Assembly: GCA_003508835.1 (NCBI GenBank)
Contig: PUFA01000003.1
Location: 9,773,501-9,837,500, forward strand
DNA: 64,000 nt
Direction of reading: 5' to 3'
Source of the DNA: Eonycteris spelaea
Lineage: Eukaryota; Chordata; Mammalia; Chiroptera; Pteropodidae
The translations under genes were made by a program, and so were the position numbers. Positions 23,771 through 36,819 of this stretch are shown in pieces. Below the pieces are notes generated by a model. It did no database searches. It saw only the letters and a list, made by a program, of their open reading frames with translations, and was not told where the DNA came from. Within the stretch, counting starts at the first letter, position 1. Each line of letters opens with the position of its first letter.

Positions 23771-24648
23771 GTGAGATTAGATAAGACCGCGAGGGAGGAA
23801 GTGCAGAGAAAGAAGAGGAGAGGTCCAAGAACAGGTTCGGGAAACTTTCCAGCTGTTTTCAGTATCATTGTTTATGGCCCAGAAATTGCTATTTTACTGT
23901 CAGATCTTTTTCTCTTCTCTTTCCTGTTGTTTCTGAAGTTTACAATTGCGGGCTGCCAGCTCTGGACAACAAACATGCTTTTTGTGGCTATTTGCACTTA
24001 TTCCAAGGTAAGCCAAGACCATAAGAGCCCAGGCCCCTGCCAGCAGTGACTGCAGCTTTCCTGTCTTCTATTCTGTCCCCACTCCTGGCTTTCTGTCCCT
24101 GGACAGAAGCAGAAAGAAAAGCTGTGTAGCAAGCATCCACATTAGTCACTACAAAACCCTGTCCTCTCTAGGGAGTCATTTTCCCTTCCCAGCCCTAATT
24201 CCTTGCCCTTTTAAACCACAGCTATTATTACTTCTAATTTGCATTGACTGCTCCCTTAGCAACCATCCCACATTGAATGGGATATCAACTTGCTTCTAAT
24301 ACTGCTATATTTACCAAAATCTTAGCTGTACCAGAGTACAACTTCAAATGTGATCAACAGAAATGTAAACAGTTGTCACCACATCCACATACATGAATAT
24401 CCTCCTTTACACAATAGCTGCGTGACAGCCAAGCTGACTAGAAGGCCCATTTTAGATGAATCCTGCTTTTCTCTTGCCATCAATAGAACACAACCTCATA
24501 ACTTCATTTACCATTGAAACATTTTTGGACCCAAAACAGTGCTACTGCTCTTAAGTTTTAAAACTATATATCATATTTAAATAAGGGAGGTAATTTCATA
24601 ATACTTTTACACATTTATTAAGACTGTCTTTTTCAGGAAAGATTTAAA
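23771..24648. other. Intergenic, no gene recognised
   Basis: A 92-codon open frame at 23771-24049 begins just at the end of the L1 fragment and has a hydrophobic middle, but no recognisable domain or splice context. The rest is AT-rich unique sequence. Confidence 0.35.
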
Positions 24649-24821
24649 CAGTGGTGTGCTGGTAAACAAGCTCTTTGGAAGGAAAAAAAAATTTTGCAGT
24701 GTCTGCCTATATCCACGGTGTAAGTACTCCCACTGTGCCTGATCTCAAGCTATCAACTGTTTAACAAGAGACTCACAAAATTCCTGACTATTTAATAAGC
24801 ACAGTTTCTAGCACACCACTG
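24649..24821. mobile_element. hAT-type MITE with perfect 12-bp inverted ends
   Basis: The element opens with CAGTGGTGTGCT (24649-24660) and closes with its exact reverse complement AGCACACCACTG (24810-24821), a span of 173 bases. Ends starting CAGTGG are typical of mammalian non-autonomous hAT (Charlie-type, MER) elements. The flanking octamers do not match well, so the 8-bp target duplication has decayed. It codes for nothing. Confidence 0.7.
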
Positions 24822-27660
24822 GAAAGTACCCTGAAAGGATACATAAAATGCATCAGGGTAATCAACAGAAAGCAGGTGAAAAGGAAGAAATGAAACAAGG
24901 ATAGAGGTATACATGGCAAGAGGAGTTTGTAAATATAAAAATGCATACTATAAAGCCCTACACTCATTTCAATGTCGACATTTGGCTTTAAGAAACTTCC
25001 AACACTCAGAGGAGACACTTTCCTGGTTCACAGTGTCCTTAAGATAAAAATAAGTCTCATGCTGAGAAGTGCCAGTTTCCTGTTCCTCAAGTAGGTCACA
25101 TTTCTCCTGAGGGTGCCCATAAAGCAAAGACTATGTCACACAGTGAATGTCCTCATCAACAACAGGGTGATGGCCTGACCTTGAGTCTACAAGTAGGTAA
25201 AAGCAAGTCTCCAGAATGCTGGGCCCAATCTGTTTAATCCCTTTCAGGTGGAGGTGTGGGTGGATCTGAGTAATCTGCCAGGCTTTTGCCAAAGACCAAG
25301 CTGTGGTGAGTTTGAAATTGCTCTCCCAGGCGTATCTCCCCACTTGAGGGTCTCTCTAGAAATCCAGTGTTTATGACATTCATATGATGGGGCTTCTGCC
25401 TCTGATCCAACAGGCTGGGCCTCAGGAGCCAGAGCTTGGATCTACAGCCAGCTCACATCCCAACCAGATCAATCCAGAGCCTTGTATTAATCAATCCAGA
25501 GCCCTCGGACCCTTGTAATTTGAATGGCTGACCACTCTTTGAGGGCAAGGCCCTAACTGGTCTGGGTCCCCAACCCCAGCCTGCCCTTCTCGGTCCTGCC
25601 CTTGTCCTCCTTGGCACCCCTACGGCTAAGCTCACATAGCGCAGGCACGCATCCTACTGACCGGCTCCATTTGGGTGGGGACTCACATTTATGGCATGGG
25701 CGAGCAGCAGTGTCTCTCAGGGTAAGAAACATCCTGGTTGCCTCGTGCCACCACCAAAAACACACGGGATTCAACAAACGGCCTTGTTTATGTCCTCATT
25801 CCTGCTTTTTTAAGGTAGAAGTGAAGACAGGTGGGGAGGTATTGAACAGTTGGCAGTAATTACCAAAATGATCACAACATCTAGAGTACACAGCACCTTT
25901 TTTTTTTAATAGAGAGAACCTCGGGCCACCTTGGCCTGGTTTTCCTCGATGAGGACAAAGCCACCAAGTTTGTACTTCACTCCAAGACCTGGTGAGACAC
26001 AGGAACCCTGGCCTCACCCAGTGGTAGACAGGCTCTCAAGACATCTGAGTCTGGGTAGAGAAATGGCAAAGGTTGTCTCCTGGGCCACGACCCATTCTCA
26101 CCCAGCCAGGATGCCCGTTCTTCCCCCCTGAGTCATGAACCCAGTGTCGCCTGTGCTACGGCATATGGCCAAGCCACAGCTCTGCAAGGGAAATCGAAGG
26201 TCACAGTGCTCCTTCAGGAAAAGGCATTTGACAGAAGCCACTGTGCTACCTTTAATCACAGCAGGGAAAAAGATGCTCGAGCTAAGGAAACGGCTGTGTG
26301 CCTGCGTGTATGGACACATGCACTCACAGGGTTTCTTCTTTTCTGTAAATTCTGATAACACTGTATTAAATTATAGCCAGATACAGGAAAATATAAAAAC
26401 TGGGAAAGAAAAAGTGTATTTCTAAAAAGAATTAGAATATTCCTCAGTTAACTAAGAGGAAAAAGTGTTGAGAACCCTTTTTGAGCTTTCTTTGCAGAAA
26501 TGTATTGGCTCCTTCAAGGTGCAAAGCAATTAGTGGATACATGAGCCAAGCACCAGTCTGCTCCCTGGGCACATGGAACCTACCTCTCCTCTGATGCACT
26601 ACACTCCAATCTCAAACCAGCAGTCGATTGATTGATGGACCCAAGAAAACTGCAAACATCTGGTGGAGAGATGTTACATATAAGGAATATAGTTGCAGGA
26701 AGCTTTCCACCTGTCCCACTCCAGAGACATGAAGGCAAATTCTTTCTGGAGGCCAAGAAAACAGTGAGAGTGTCTTGACAGAGCTTACAGGGCCTGTCAA
26801 GGAAACGGTCTGGCACTGTCCAGCCCAAATAAATGTATACACACACAGTTTTATAGTAGCTCTCTTCGTGGTAGGTCAAAGTCCTTCCCTTGTTCTCTTT
26901 TCAGTAGTCAGATGAAGTGAGAAATGAACCTTCCTTCTTCACTCTACCCCACACCAGCCTCCTGTGCAGCAACTGAGAACTTTGTCTAGGGTCGTGGCTG
27001 CAGGCAGTGCCTGACTAGTCCAGCCCAGTCAGAGCATTCCCATTCCCCTTGCTGCAGTGTTCGGTTCAGGGATGGGCTACGGCAGAGTGTGGCCTGAAAC
27101 ACCAGGGCTTTCTTCAGAAGCAGCTGGCAGGCTCAGCCCTGCCAAGGAAAGCAGCTCCACGAAAAAGCAAACTAACAGAGCCAGAGCAGAACTTTGGTCA
27201 AACCATGCCTGGAGCCTACGAAGCACAAAACCCAGTGAGTCTCCACTGATCTTCAAGCCTGTGCATTAGACGGGATTGTCAATAACCTGCGACCAAAAAC
27301 ATCCTAGCTAAAATACCACGCCCCCAGAACTATTAAACAATCAATAGGATGGAAACTGCCAATATCTTCTAGAAAGGCTTTAGAAGTCCTGGCTTTAAAG
27401 CTGTTATACTCAGGAAGATGGAACACCAACAGTGGCTTATGTTTTCATGTAGACAATGACACGTCTAATAATTCATGTATCATTTTCTATTCACACACTG
27501 CTTTTAAAAGGATTTAGTCTCTTACAATAAAAAAATACCTATGTATTAGGACAATTAAAATAAGAATTAAATATCCAGGGGAAGAGATAAATATATCAGA
27601 AAACAAAAAGGATATAATCGTTATACTGGAGCACACAATTTAGCTCAGAGAATCCTGGCA
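24822..27660. other. Intergenic, no gene recognised
   Basis: Unique-looking sequence with a slightly GC-rich part at 25500-25700. Open frames up to 99 codons lie on both strands without recognisable domains. No RNA gene or repeat could be supported. Confidence 0.35.
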
Positions 27661-27670
27661 GCCAAGGTTA

Positions 27671-27698
27671 ACACACACACACACACACACCACACACA
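27671..27698. repeat. Short (CA)n microsatellite
   Basis: An AC run of about 28 bases with one interruption (a doubled C at 27690-27691). Confidence 0.95.
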
Positions 27699-27699
27699 G

Positions 27700-29160
27700 A
27701 CGCAGAGTAGCCTATTTTAACATAATTCTTATTATCTGAAAAAGAAAAACACCATTGTTTGCAAGAGGATATACTTTTTCTAGTAATAAGTAGGCTCTGG
27801 AATGGTTGTAGTCGATTTGGAAAGTTTAGGTCCCTGAATGCTGACATTAGCTGAACCACTTCAGCTTATCTATATTTAGAGGGTCAACAAAAGTGTCAAC
27901 ATTAATCTAAGTACTAGCACTATCAGAACGTTACCAGATTCTGGCAGAGAAACATTAACATCAGCACTTGCAAGAAAGTGGGTGGCAGTGAATTTTTGAA
28001 GAAAGTACAATACCACACCAACCCCCTGGGGCTGCAGTCAGCAGCAGCAGGTGGGCACATGGCGAGCTTGAACTCTGCAACTCTGCAGCCCCTCTGCACC
28101 CCGAGGATGAGGCAGGAAGGTGGAGGAGCTGAGGGATGGAAAAGGAGAAGGGAGACCACGTCATGTGGGAGTCCTCAGGGAAGCAGCTAAGCTGCAAGAC
28201 CCAGAGGAATGCAGCAGGAGAGAGAAGGTGTGCTTCGTCTGTGTGTGCTGACCCAGGGCGGAGATCTCATGGCCAACCAGCAATGGATCCAGGGGTCTGA
28301 CATGAAGTGGCTGCGAAGCCCACTGCTCACCTCTGGTGACCATGCCCATCCCACCCATCCCCTCTAATTATAGCCTCAGCTCAGGGGATAGTTCCATGTG
28401 AGTTGTGAGAGCCCCTTCAGCTTGTACTGCACCATTCTGCATCCCCACACTATCCCACTTTACCTGTGGCCCATTAGCACAAGATAGGAAGAGCCCCAAC
28501 AGGCAACTGAAGCTAGTGGAGAAATGCTCCAGGCTCTGGCCTTCTGCACACAGCTCTGAGAGGCTTGGTTCCCACAGGTCCTGACAGAAGTAAGCCCCCA
28601 CCCAGAAAGATAACCTGGACTGTACTTGCTGCTTCTCCCTGTCTCACTCTCCCCTCTTCTGGAATCACCTCCCAAACAAATTGCCTGCAGCAAAGCCCTT
28701 GTCTCAGGCTCTGCTTAAAAGCAAATTTAACCAGAAAAAGCATCAGCATAGGGACATCATAGATCAGAAAGCACAGCTCACCAAATTCTTAGCAGGTTCA
28801 GACGCATTATTAAAGCCATTGACCACCACCCTTCACTCTCCGGAGAGAGAGGTTGCACAGGAGGAAGAAGGTTTCTGGGAAAGACAAGCTCGGTGTTCAG
28901 CCAAAGGCAAAATATTTCTGAAGGCTGATCTATCCTTTTCAAAAAAAGTCATGACAGGAATTACCAAACCATAGAGTTGTTGGACTAGTGTGGAGTTCTC
29001 AATAAATGCATTTCAAAGTACTCTTTTTCTTGGGAGTTGTATTCAACTGTATACAAAAGTTATATACAAGTTGTATACAAAAGGCTGATGAAATAGGTCT
29101 TTGTAGGGCTGCTTGCCAGTTTCCTCCTAAGTGGAGCACATGCCCCTGATTTGAAGCAGG
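27700..29160. other. Intergenic, no gene recognised
   Basis: The segment 28600-28770 has phrases (TCTGGAATCACCTCCCAAACAAA, CCCTTGTCTCAGGCTCTGCTT) I associate with dispersed LTR-like repeats, but the family is uncertain. At 29047-29085 three imperfect copies of a TGTATACAAAAG-like unit occur. No exon is supported. Confidence 0.35.
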
Positions 29161-29161
29161 G

Positions 29162-29193
29162 AAAAAAAAAAAAAGGATTTTTTTTTTTTTTTT
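29162..29193. repeat. A13/T16 inverted homopolymer pair
   Basis: Thirteen A (29162-29174) are followed after GGA by sixteen T (29178-29193). This could fold back on itself or mark where two retroposon tails of opposite orientation met. Runs like this are also prone to sequencing error. Confidence 0.9.
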
Positions 29194-29644
29194 GGCATAT
29201 TCTAATGCTACAGGCATCCATTAAGAAAAAAAATAGAACCTTTAGTGCCTGGGAAGAAATATATTCTTCTCCAAGCTCTCAAAGGCATCACATTTTTATG
29301 AGCTGTTTGCAAAGTGTGAGAAAGATACCTTTCATGATTGCATTGCGTTTATGCAACTGTATCCAGATGGTCAGGACAGAACCCAGGGGTTTGCCTGAGG
29401 ACAGCAAATGAGTCTACTGCCAGACAAGATGTGGGGACTCCCCCTAACAAGGAGAGTCTAAGGTTACATATTTATCTTTTCTTTCTTCCATCACTCTTAT
29501 CTCATTGATTCAACTTATGGTCCAAGACATTATTCAGAAAATAAAATGTTATTAAATTTTTTCACTTCATGAGACATTTCATGGGACAGCTCTCCAGGAA
29601 GGGAAGGCTAGTTTCCTTGGACACAAGAGGGCAACCTGCTTTGC

Positions 29645-30178
29645 TTGATGCTGTTGTTTCTGAGTGGCTCAGAAAGACAGGGATCCAGGTCAGGAACCAC
29701 GAGCTTCCTAAGCAGAAGGCGCTGGCCAGTTGGTGCTGAGGCCTCTGAGCTTGGACGGAGGCCCAGGGTGCCTGGAACTCAGACCTCTAGGTGGAGGCTC
29801 TGGGTGACTGGCGCTGGTGTCTCTCAGAGGCAGGATGAGGGTGACTTTGCAAGTGTTGGGAAAACTACAAGGATGTTCAAACAGGATTTAGCTGCCTGCA
29901 GAAGAGAAACTGTCCCTGCCTGGGAGCCGAACCGCTGTTGGAGTGACGTTCAGAGGAACTACAAGTGGGAAAAGGGAGCTAGAGAGCAAGTCCTTCCTGC
30001 CGCCTCGCAGGTTCCATCTAGCGCCCCCTACTGGCAGAGCTTGAGAAGCAAAAATGAGGTTTCAGAGTCCCAGCCCCAGCATCACAGAACACAGGATGGC
30101 TTTGCAGCTCAGAGACAACGGCTTAGTGACCACGCAGCACCCTACAAGACTTTCAGCCTCAGACTACTAAAGCTCTAA
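29645..30178 (+). other. 177-codon open frame, not called as a gene
   Basis: This is the longest open frame outside the CpG islands. The translation is rich in Arg, Ser and Gln with no membrane segment, signal peptide or known motif. Its latter part includes GCGCCCCCTACTGGCAGAGC and CCCAGCCCCAGCATCACAGAACACAGG, phrases I associate with repeat-derived sequence, which argues against a conserved protein. No splice or promoter context supports it. Confidence 0.25.
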
Positions 30179-32785
30179 TTTTCAAATCTTTCTTGTGCTG
30201 GCAATTCAATGACAAAGTAAAATATCAAGGGAGCCGTGGAGAAACCGTAGTTTCGTATAATGTCGCCCAAAGCACACTCAGCTCACAAGGTGGGCTTCGG
30301 ATAAAAACTGAAGATGGTAAGGGACACAGCACCTGCATATTTTAGAAACTTCAATATCAAAGAGGTAGAAGGGTAAACTGAAGAACTACATTGTGTTAAA
30401 GATGGGCAAATAATAGAATATTTGGGATACTACTGGAAAAACAAAGGACATGGATAATGGCCGAGAAGAAGGAAGAGGGGGAGTTTTTCTGGCATTTAAG
30501 AAAGTGTTGTGCATCCTCGGAAAAGATTGCTTCTGCTTGTAACATTAATTTTGAAGAAAGCGGCCACGTTAAACGGCCTGCAGGTCTGCGGACACACAGA
30601 CCTTCTGTGAGGAGGCAACCTGAAAAGCAAGCCAATGCTTACAACCTTTCAGAGCCCACACACACCCCTGCCCAGGTGATAATGGACCACAGTACTGAGG
30701 TCACTCCGCCTGCCCCCAGAACAAAATAATCCAATCAGTTAACTCCAAAACATGTAAAGTTTTGGGAATGATTTCTGTTCAAAGTCAAAGGACATGCAGA
30801 TGTAAAGGACTGACATTTATTAACTCAGAAATCTTGCATTTAAAGACCTTGGATAGCCGAGATATTATTGACATTCTAGAAAAGAAAATCAGCAAGGCCC
30901 AGGGAAATGGCTTCCGTGAGAAGATCTGCTCTCACAGCTAAGGCCTGAGAGGGCGAGGTCTCTTTGAAAACCTCAGGATGGAAGTCATGGCCCCTCCATG
31001 AAGAGAATGACCCTCCCTCCACTTCCTGGCCTCCGTTCACTGCCTCATGCTGCCTCCCTACAGTTACACAAGGGCTTCGGGGCCTCTGGCACGGGTACCA
31101 AGCCAGGCCTTCTCCTATCAAATGATGATAAAGAGGACATTTAGAGTTAGGATAGGAAACATAAATATACAAGAATGTCCTAGGGTAAATGCATTATGCA
31201 CCTTCTAAAAAGCCCCCACAGCTCTAGATGGCTATGATTATAATTCTGAACTCTGTTGTTTATTTTTGTCGCCTTAAGCTTTGGCCACTTGCTTCTATGC
31301 AGGGTGGATGTTTTTCAAGTTCAAAGTGAAATACTATGCCTTTTATCTTTCTTATAAGGTTTTCTAATCTTCACCTGGCATTCATGTGCTTCTGGCAACA
31401 GAGGTTTCTATCCATTGTGACTCAACCCAACTAAGTAAATTTCAATGCTTTGTGGGCGCTTTAATTAGCTTTGGGGGGAAAAAAGTAATTATAATGTGGT
31501 AATAGTCTTTCAAGAAGTCAGATACCTCTAGAATATCTCCTCCGCCTCCACCCTTACAGACAAAGAACCAAGGAACTCAGAGGTCTCGGGTGATTGATGA
31601 AGTCCCCCAAATTGTATGCAAGTCTTTTGTGCACATAAAGGATGCTTTTGTGAGAGAAGTCAACAACTTTGAAGAGATTCTCAGAGAATTTCTTGATCCT
31701 CAAAAGGTTGCAAATTCTGAACCTATTTAAAATCTGTTGCACAAGTAAGTGGAAGAAAATTAATAAATGTATAAATGTTATTCTGTCTGGCATTTGTTAT
31801 CCACTCAATTCCTTTTTCCCACTCCATTCACCTTGTACCTCTACCCAGCCCACCCCACACGCTTAGCCCCTTTAATCTTTAATAGTCAGTCTTGATTTTT
31901 CTGAACTGTCTGGGTTTCAGCCAGTTCCTTTTGAACCACACATAGGTCAACGGTTGGTCTGCAGACCCCACATTCCCTGGGAGGAATATTCTGGGGAATC
32001 ATTATCTTCACCTAATACAATCCCCTTGCCCTTAAATGAAAAGGGCCCTCTAGCTATGGGTGGGACAGAGTTCTCAGATAAGGACAGTTACTCCCACGTA
32101 CAGCCTGAGAGAGGAAACAGCAGAGAGAGGCTTTAGAGAAAGTGGTTAGAAAAAAGTAGAGGGAAAAAGGCTCTGGTCCTGTGAACCTCTCCTCCGTACC
32201 TAGGCTGGACTTCCTGACAGCAGCCCCCACCCAATGGCCAGCTCTAATGCCTAACATTTATACACAGACACACACACACCAGCACCACCATCCCCACCTT
32301 CACCCACCACCTTCTGAGGCCTGCCAGCTCTTATAGACACTTTTATTCATTCTGATGTAGGGAGGAGGCAAAAGCACTAAAATGTTAAATCAAGCTATAT
32401 TCGGAGACTGCAATATGCTCATCAGCCCTACAGCCAGACCACGGGAAACCTGCAGAACAAAGGAAGATTTCTGCTGGATTGCTAACAACTCATTTCCCCT
32501 TATGGTGAAGGGGAAAACAGAAAAACAGAGTCTTTAAGTGGTGCCCTACACAAAATAAAATCATTCATTCCCTATGGCTAAAACCATGGGGGAACCTATG
32601 GATCAAAGTCTGGAAATTGCAAGCAGGCCTTTCAGGCTACATATTCTTACCTTTTCACACTACACATACTCTTATCTTTCCTCACTGTATATCCATATCA
32701 TCAAAGGAAAATGGGTAAACAAAGTCCTTAAACCATAATTCACAGAAACTAATGATAAACTGAATTCCCCAAACATGTGGGGTCC
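30179..32785. other. Intergenic, no gene recognised
   Basis: No exon or RNA gene could be supported. Open frames are at most 98 codons and lie on both strands. A short CA-rich run lies near 32265-32280. Confidence 0.35.
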
Positions 32786-32942
32786 CTCTCAGTGTTTTTC
32801 TCTCAGTCCCTCTTGTTGTCTTTCTCTGTCTTTCTTTCTCTCAGTACCTCTCAGTGCCTTTCCTCTATCTCTCTCACTGTCCTCATCTCTCTCTATTGTC
32901 TCTGTCCCTCTGAGTCTCTCTCAGGCTCTCTCTCTCTGCCTC
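32786..32942. repeat. Degenerate CT-rich low-complexity tract
   Basis: About 157 bases consist of imperfect TCTCTC, CTCTCAGT and TTTCTC units with frequent CTCTGTC interruptions. The plus strand is almost purely pyrimidine. It may come from an old microsatellite and produces a Ser/Leu-rich shadow frame. Confidence 0.85.
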
Positions 32943-33589
32943 TGAAAGGAGACCACCTTTTGTCTATGGGGCTTTACCCCATCTCTAATGAAGTTTCCTT
33001 TTGACTCAAACTTTGGCATGCACTTGAATTCTTTCTTGCCCTCAGCAAAGAACCCTCCTCTCTCTTGGAGATGGGCTTGAGTCCCCGCACCACCCGCCCC
33101 TTAGGGAATTTGCTCTGTCCTGCATCAATTCAACCAGTCAATACTCTGGAGTCCCAATGGTGTGCCAGCCACTATACTAGGCATCAAGGATCAAAGTTTA
33201 GTAAGCTTAGAGTCTGAAAAGAAGGCAAGACAGACACTGATGGAGGTTATGGTACAACCCTGCAAGTACTATTGCCAGAGCAGGACCAGGGGCCCAGCGA
33301 TGCACAGCTCAAGGGGGCACAATCATGGGCATTTGTGGGAAACTCACTCCTCCCCCAACTGTCCATTCACTATGTGAACATGGCCCCTGGAGTTATGCCA
33401 CCCAAAGGGCCTGAACATGACCCAGGAACACACAGATGGGTAGAGGAGGTACTCATGGTGGGCATCACCATCCTATTGTGATGACAGCAGCTGCCTAGAG
33501 GATGGGACCCTATGTCTTGTCCATTACAAACCTGGTGGCTGCACTGCCTGCTCTGTTCTGCTGAGTCCTAATCTAGCCCTTTAAAAGCC
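32943..33589. other. Intergenic, no gene recognised
   Basis: A part near 33120-33260 (CAACCAGTCAATACTCTGGAG, GTGTGCCAGCCACTATACTAGGCAT) looks like the start of the same ancient repeat family seen at 22430. Nothing else is recognised. Confidence 0.35.
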
Positions 33590-34340
33590 ACCACATTAGA
33601 CACATGGGCAAAGGGTATGAACGACGAACTTATGTGTCTATAAAGAGATACCCAGTGCCACTAGTTGTGCACAAATAAAAACCATACCAAATGGATGGGT
33701 GAATGTTTTAAAGACTGTTAACATCCAGCACTGATGAGGATATGTCCTTCTCATATATTGCTGGTGAGGGTATAAATTTTTATCATCTTTTGAAAAATAC
33801 TCTGGCAATATCCAATAAAATTAGAAATATACTTCCTGTGTGTTTGGGGAATTTCTCCTTTATGAATTAAAGCATCAGCCTTATGTATAATGGAAAAGGA
33901 AAATGAAACTGGAGATATCCTAAATATCCACAATAGAGGAATGGCTGATGAAATTATGATATCTGTATCAAAGAATATTGTACAGCCATGAAAAAGAGTA
34001 TTCATAATTGCCTAGGTGTATACCAGTGTTGTATTGTTCAGAAGGAAGTGATAAAAGAAAATTTTGAAGAAATATATGTAGAAAAATCTATTCTTGAATA
34101 AAAATGAGGAAAAAACCCATATACATTTCCATACATGCATGCACACACATGCACAGGTATGTACACACACACACACACACACACCACACACACTTGAGCA
34201 GAGTGAAAGATGCAGGTTACAGATCATAATATTCAGACTGGTTACCTCAAAAGGCACAGTGAAAGACAGAGAATTATTGAGTTTCCCTTCATACATCTCT
34301 GCTTTGTAACACTTGCTACAATTGGGCATCATTTTTTCAG
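33590..34340 (+). mobile_element. L1 3' region, plus strand
   Basis: Phrases such as ATATTGCTGGTGAGGGTATAAA, AATGGCTGATGAAATTATGATA and TGTACAGCCATGAAAAAGAGTA are the L1 ORF2 tail and 3' UTR. A (CA)n run at about 34163-34192 sits in the 3' part. The copy is old and diverged. Confidence 0.6.
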
Positions 34341-34389
34341 TAAATGAAAAAATTCTAGTCAAGAGAATAAGAAAACAAGACACAGACCG

Positions 34390-35440
34390 GAAGCTGTAGG
34401 ACTGTTAAAGAGAACTCTTAAAACTCAACAATAAGGAAACAAACAACCCAATTAAAAAATAAGCAAAAGATATGAATATACACCTCACTAAAGAAGATAC
34501 AGAGATGGCATATGAAAAAATGCTCAACATTATATTCATTAGGGAATTTCAAGCTAAAACAATAAGATACTGCTACAAATTATTAGAATGGCCAAAATCC
34601 AAAACATGGACAACACCAATGCTGGCAGGACATGTAGAAATGGGAACTCTCCCTTATTGTTGGCAGGAGGACAAAATGGCACAATCGCTTTGGAAGACAG
34701 TTTGGCAGTTTTTACTAAACATATACTTACCATATGATTCAGCATTAACACTCCTTGGTATTTACCCAAGTGAATTGAAAACTATGCCATGCAAAACCTG
34801 CACATGGATGTGTCTAGCCGCTTTATTCATAATTACTAAAATTTGGAAGCAACTAAGATATCCTTTAGCAGGTAAATGGATAAACTGTGGTATATCCAGG
34901 TAATGAAATATTATTCAGCACTAAAGAGAAATGAGCTATCAAGACATGAAAAGATATGGAAGAAATTTAAATGTGCATCACTAAGTGAAGGAAGCCAATC
35001 TGTAAAGGTTGCATACTGTAGGATTCCACTGTCTGGCATTCAGAAAAGGCAAAACTAGAAGACAGTAAAAAGATAAGTAGTTGCCAAGGGTTGGGCAGTC
35101 GAAGAATGAATAGATGGAGCACAGAGAATTTTCAGGGCAGTGACACTATTCTGTATGCTATGATAATAGTAGCAACCTATCATTACACATTTCTCAAAAC
35201 CCATAGAATGGACAACGCCAAGAGGAACCTAATGTAAACTATAAACTTTGGGTAATTACGACGTGCTAACATAGGTTCATTGATTTTAACAAATGTCTCG
35301 CTCTGGTGAGGGATGTTGATAACGGGGGAGGCTGTTGTGGGGCAGGGGTGTTACATGGTAAATTTCTGCATTCTGCTCAGTTTTGCTGTGATTTTAAAAT
35401 TGATCTAAAAAGAAAGTCTACTTCAAAAGTTTTAGTAGCT
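34390..35440 (+). mobile_element. L1 3' end, plus strand
   Basis: The plus strand reads AACAACCCAATTAAAAAATAAGCAAAAGA, CAAATTATTAGAATGGCC, CTTTGGAAGACAGTTTGGCAG, ACCATATGATTCAGCATTAAC and ATTATTCAGCACTAAAGAGAAATGAGC, which is the L1 ORF2 tail followed by the 3' UTR. A 143-codon open frame at 34472-34903 is a remnant of ORF2 with the C-terminal region partly readable. It is not a host gene. Confidence 0.8.
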
Positions 35441-35459
35441 CTGAAAAATTCTAGTAGAG

Positions 35460-35830
35460 TTTTTAGCTTTAGATATAGCCTATTTGAAAATGACTGTCAT
35501 GTGGGATTAGTTACTCATGGGCCTGCCATTCAGGGGGATGCTATGGAGCAGTTAATAAGAATGAAATGGAGCTCTGTACGCTGCAGTGGAGACAAATTCC
35601 AGGCCTAAAGATATAATATTTTAAAAAGGGGGAAAAAAGATGTATAACAATATATACAGTGTGACACCGTTTGTGTTAAAATGGAAACAAATCAGGCATG
35701 TGTACAGAAAACTGCTGGAAAGAGGGTGTGAGACTAAGTAGTGGTTGCCTACCTCTCAAGGATGGGAGGGAGGCTCACATTCTGCTGGCCCATCTGAACT
35801 TTATGACAATAGATTAGCTTATAAATAAGT
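35460..35830 (+). mobile_element. Old L1-like tail
   Basis: The sequence with GGCATGTGTACAGAAAACTGCTGGAAAGAGGG and AGTAGTGGTTGCCTACCTCTCAAGG resembles the 3' UTR of old L1 families. It follows directly on the previous copy and may be a separate older insertion. The family is uncertain. Confidence 0.4.
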
Positions 35831-36815
35831 AAAAACTAATTGTTTTAGGAGAGGCATTTTTCTTCTTGCCTCATATCAGCAGACTGCACTGAGATGTGAC
35901 TGCATGCTCTGACCAGTGGTTATAAAGCCTGCGTTAGCCTCAGGCTCACAAAATCGATCATCAGTTTCTACTCGTGGTACCACCTGACTCTTAGGTATTA
36001 TAAAAAGAAACGTCATAACCAAGTAAGGATGTGTGCAACCTAAAGAATTATTGTGATACCTACATTTATATAATGCTTTATAGTCTAGAAGGGCAAAAAG
36101 TCCTTTGTGAAAAATTTGTCTTTATGGAAGTAATACATAATGCAAGCAGTACTCTTAAAGGCACATCATAAACAGAATGGCAAACCGGTCCTCACTATAA
36201 ACACCTATAAAAAAATACCAAATAAATGCATCAACAACCTATAACATCTCTGCCCATGACTGTTAAATAAACAATTATGAGAGAATCCACTTTATAAAAA
36301 TTTTAAAACTCTTTGCACATAGAAGATCACATATACCTTTGGTTAAGGTACAGCCTAGGACAAATTAAAAGTATACCTTCGAAGCACTTAGATGTCACGG
36401 ATTTTTCTCCCAAGCTGCCTTTGTCCCAGGGGAGCAGTCTAAGTACCACCCAAAAAGCATTGGGGGATCATATGACTCAGAATGTAGAGGAACACTTCAT
36501 GCTCCCAACCTCCCCAGTCACCCCAGACAGAGCAAAACCAGGTATATACAACATGGGTAAGATTTGGGTTACCCTTGAAATATACTAGGATGATGTTCCT
36601 CTTAATTCATGATTTTGAAAATTTTTGTAGTACTTTAAAGGAAGCTTTTAAATGTAGTAACATTGCCGAAAATAAACTTTTCAGTGGGAAAGAATTCTCA
36701 TGTTATGATAGACATCTATGGGAGAGTGTTACTTGATAGACAGCTAACTTTTCAAGATCATTGATTCCACAAAGGAAGCACACAGTTGCTTATATAAGTT
36801 AAAATAAAACAGTAA
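35831..36815. other. Intergenic, no gene recognised
   Basis: AT-rich unique sequence. The 91-codon frame at 36313-36588 matches nothing I know and has no splice context. Confidence 0.35.
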
Positions 36816-36819
36816 CAGC

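Noticed and set aside
34472..34903. 143-codon frame with protein-like sequence
   Set aside because: It is a remnant of L1 ORF2, not a host gene.
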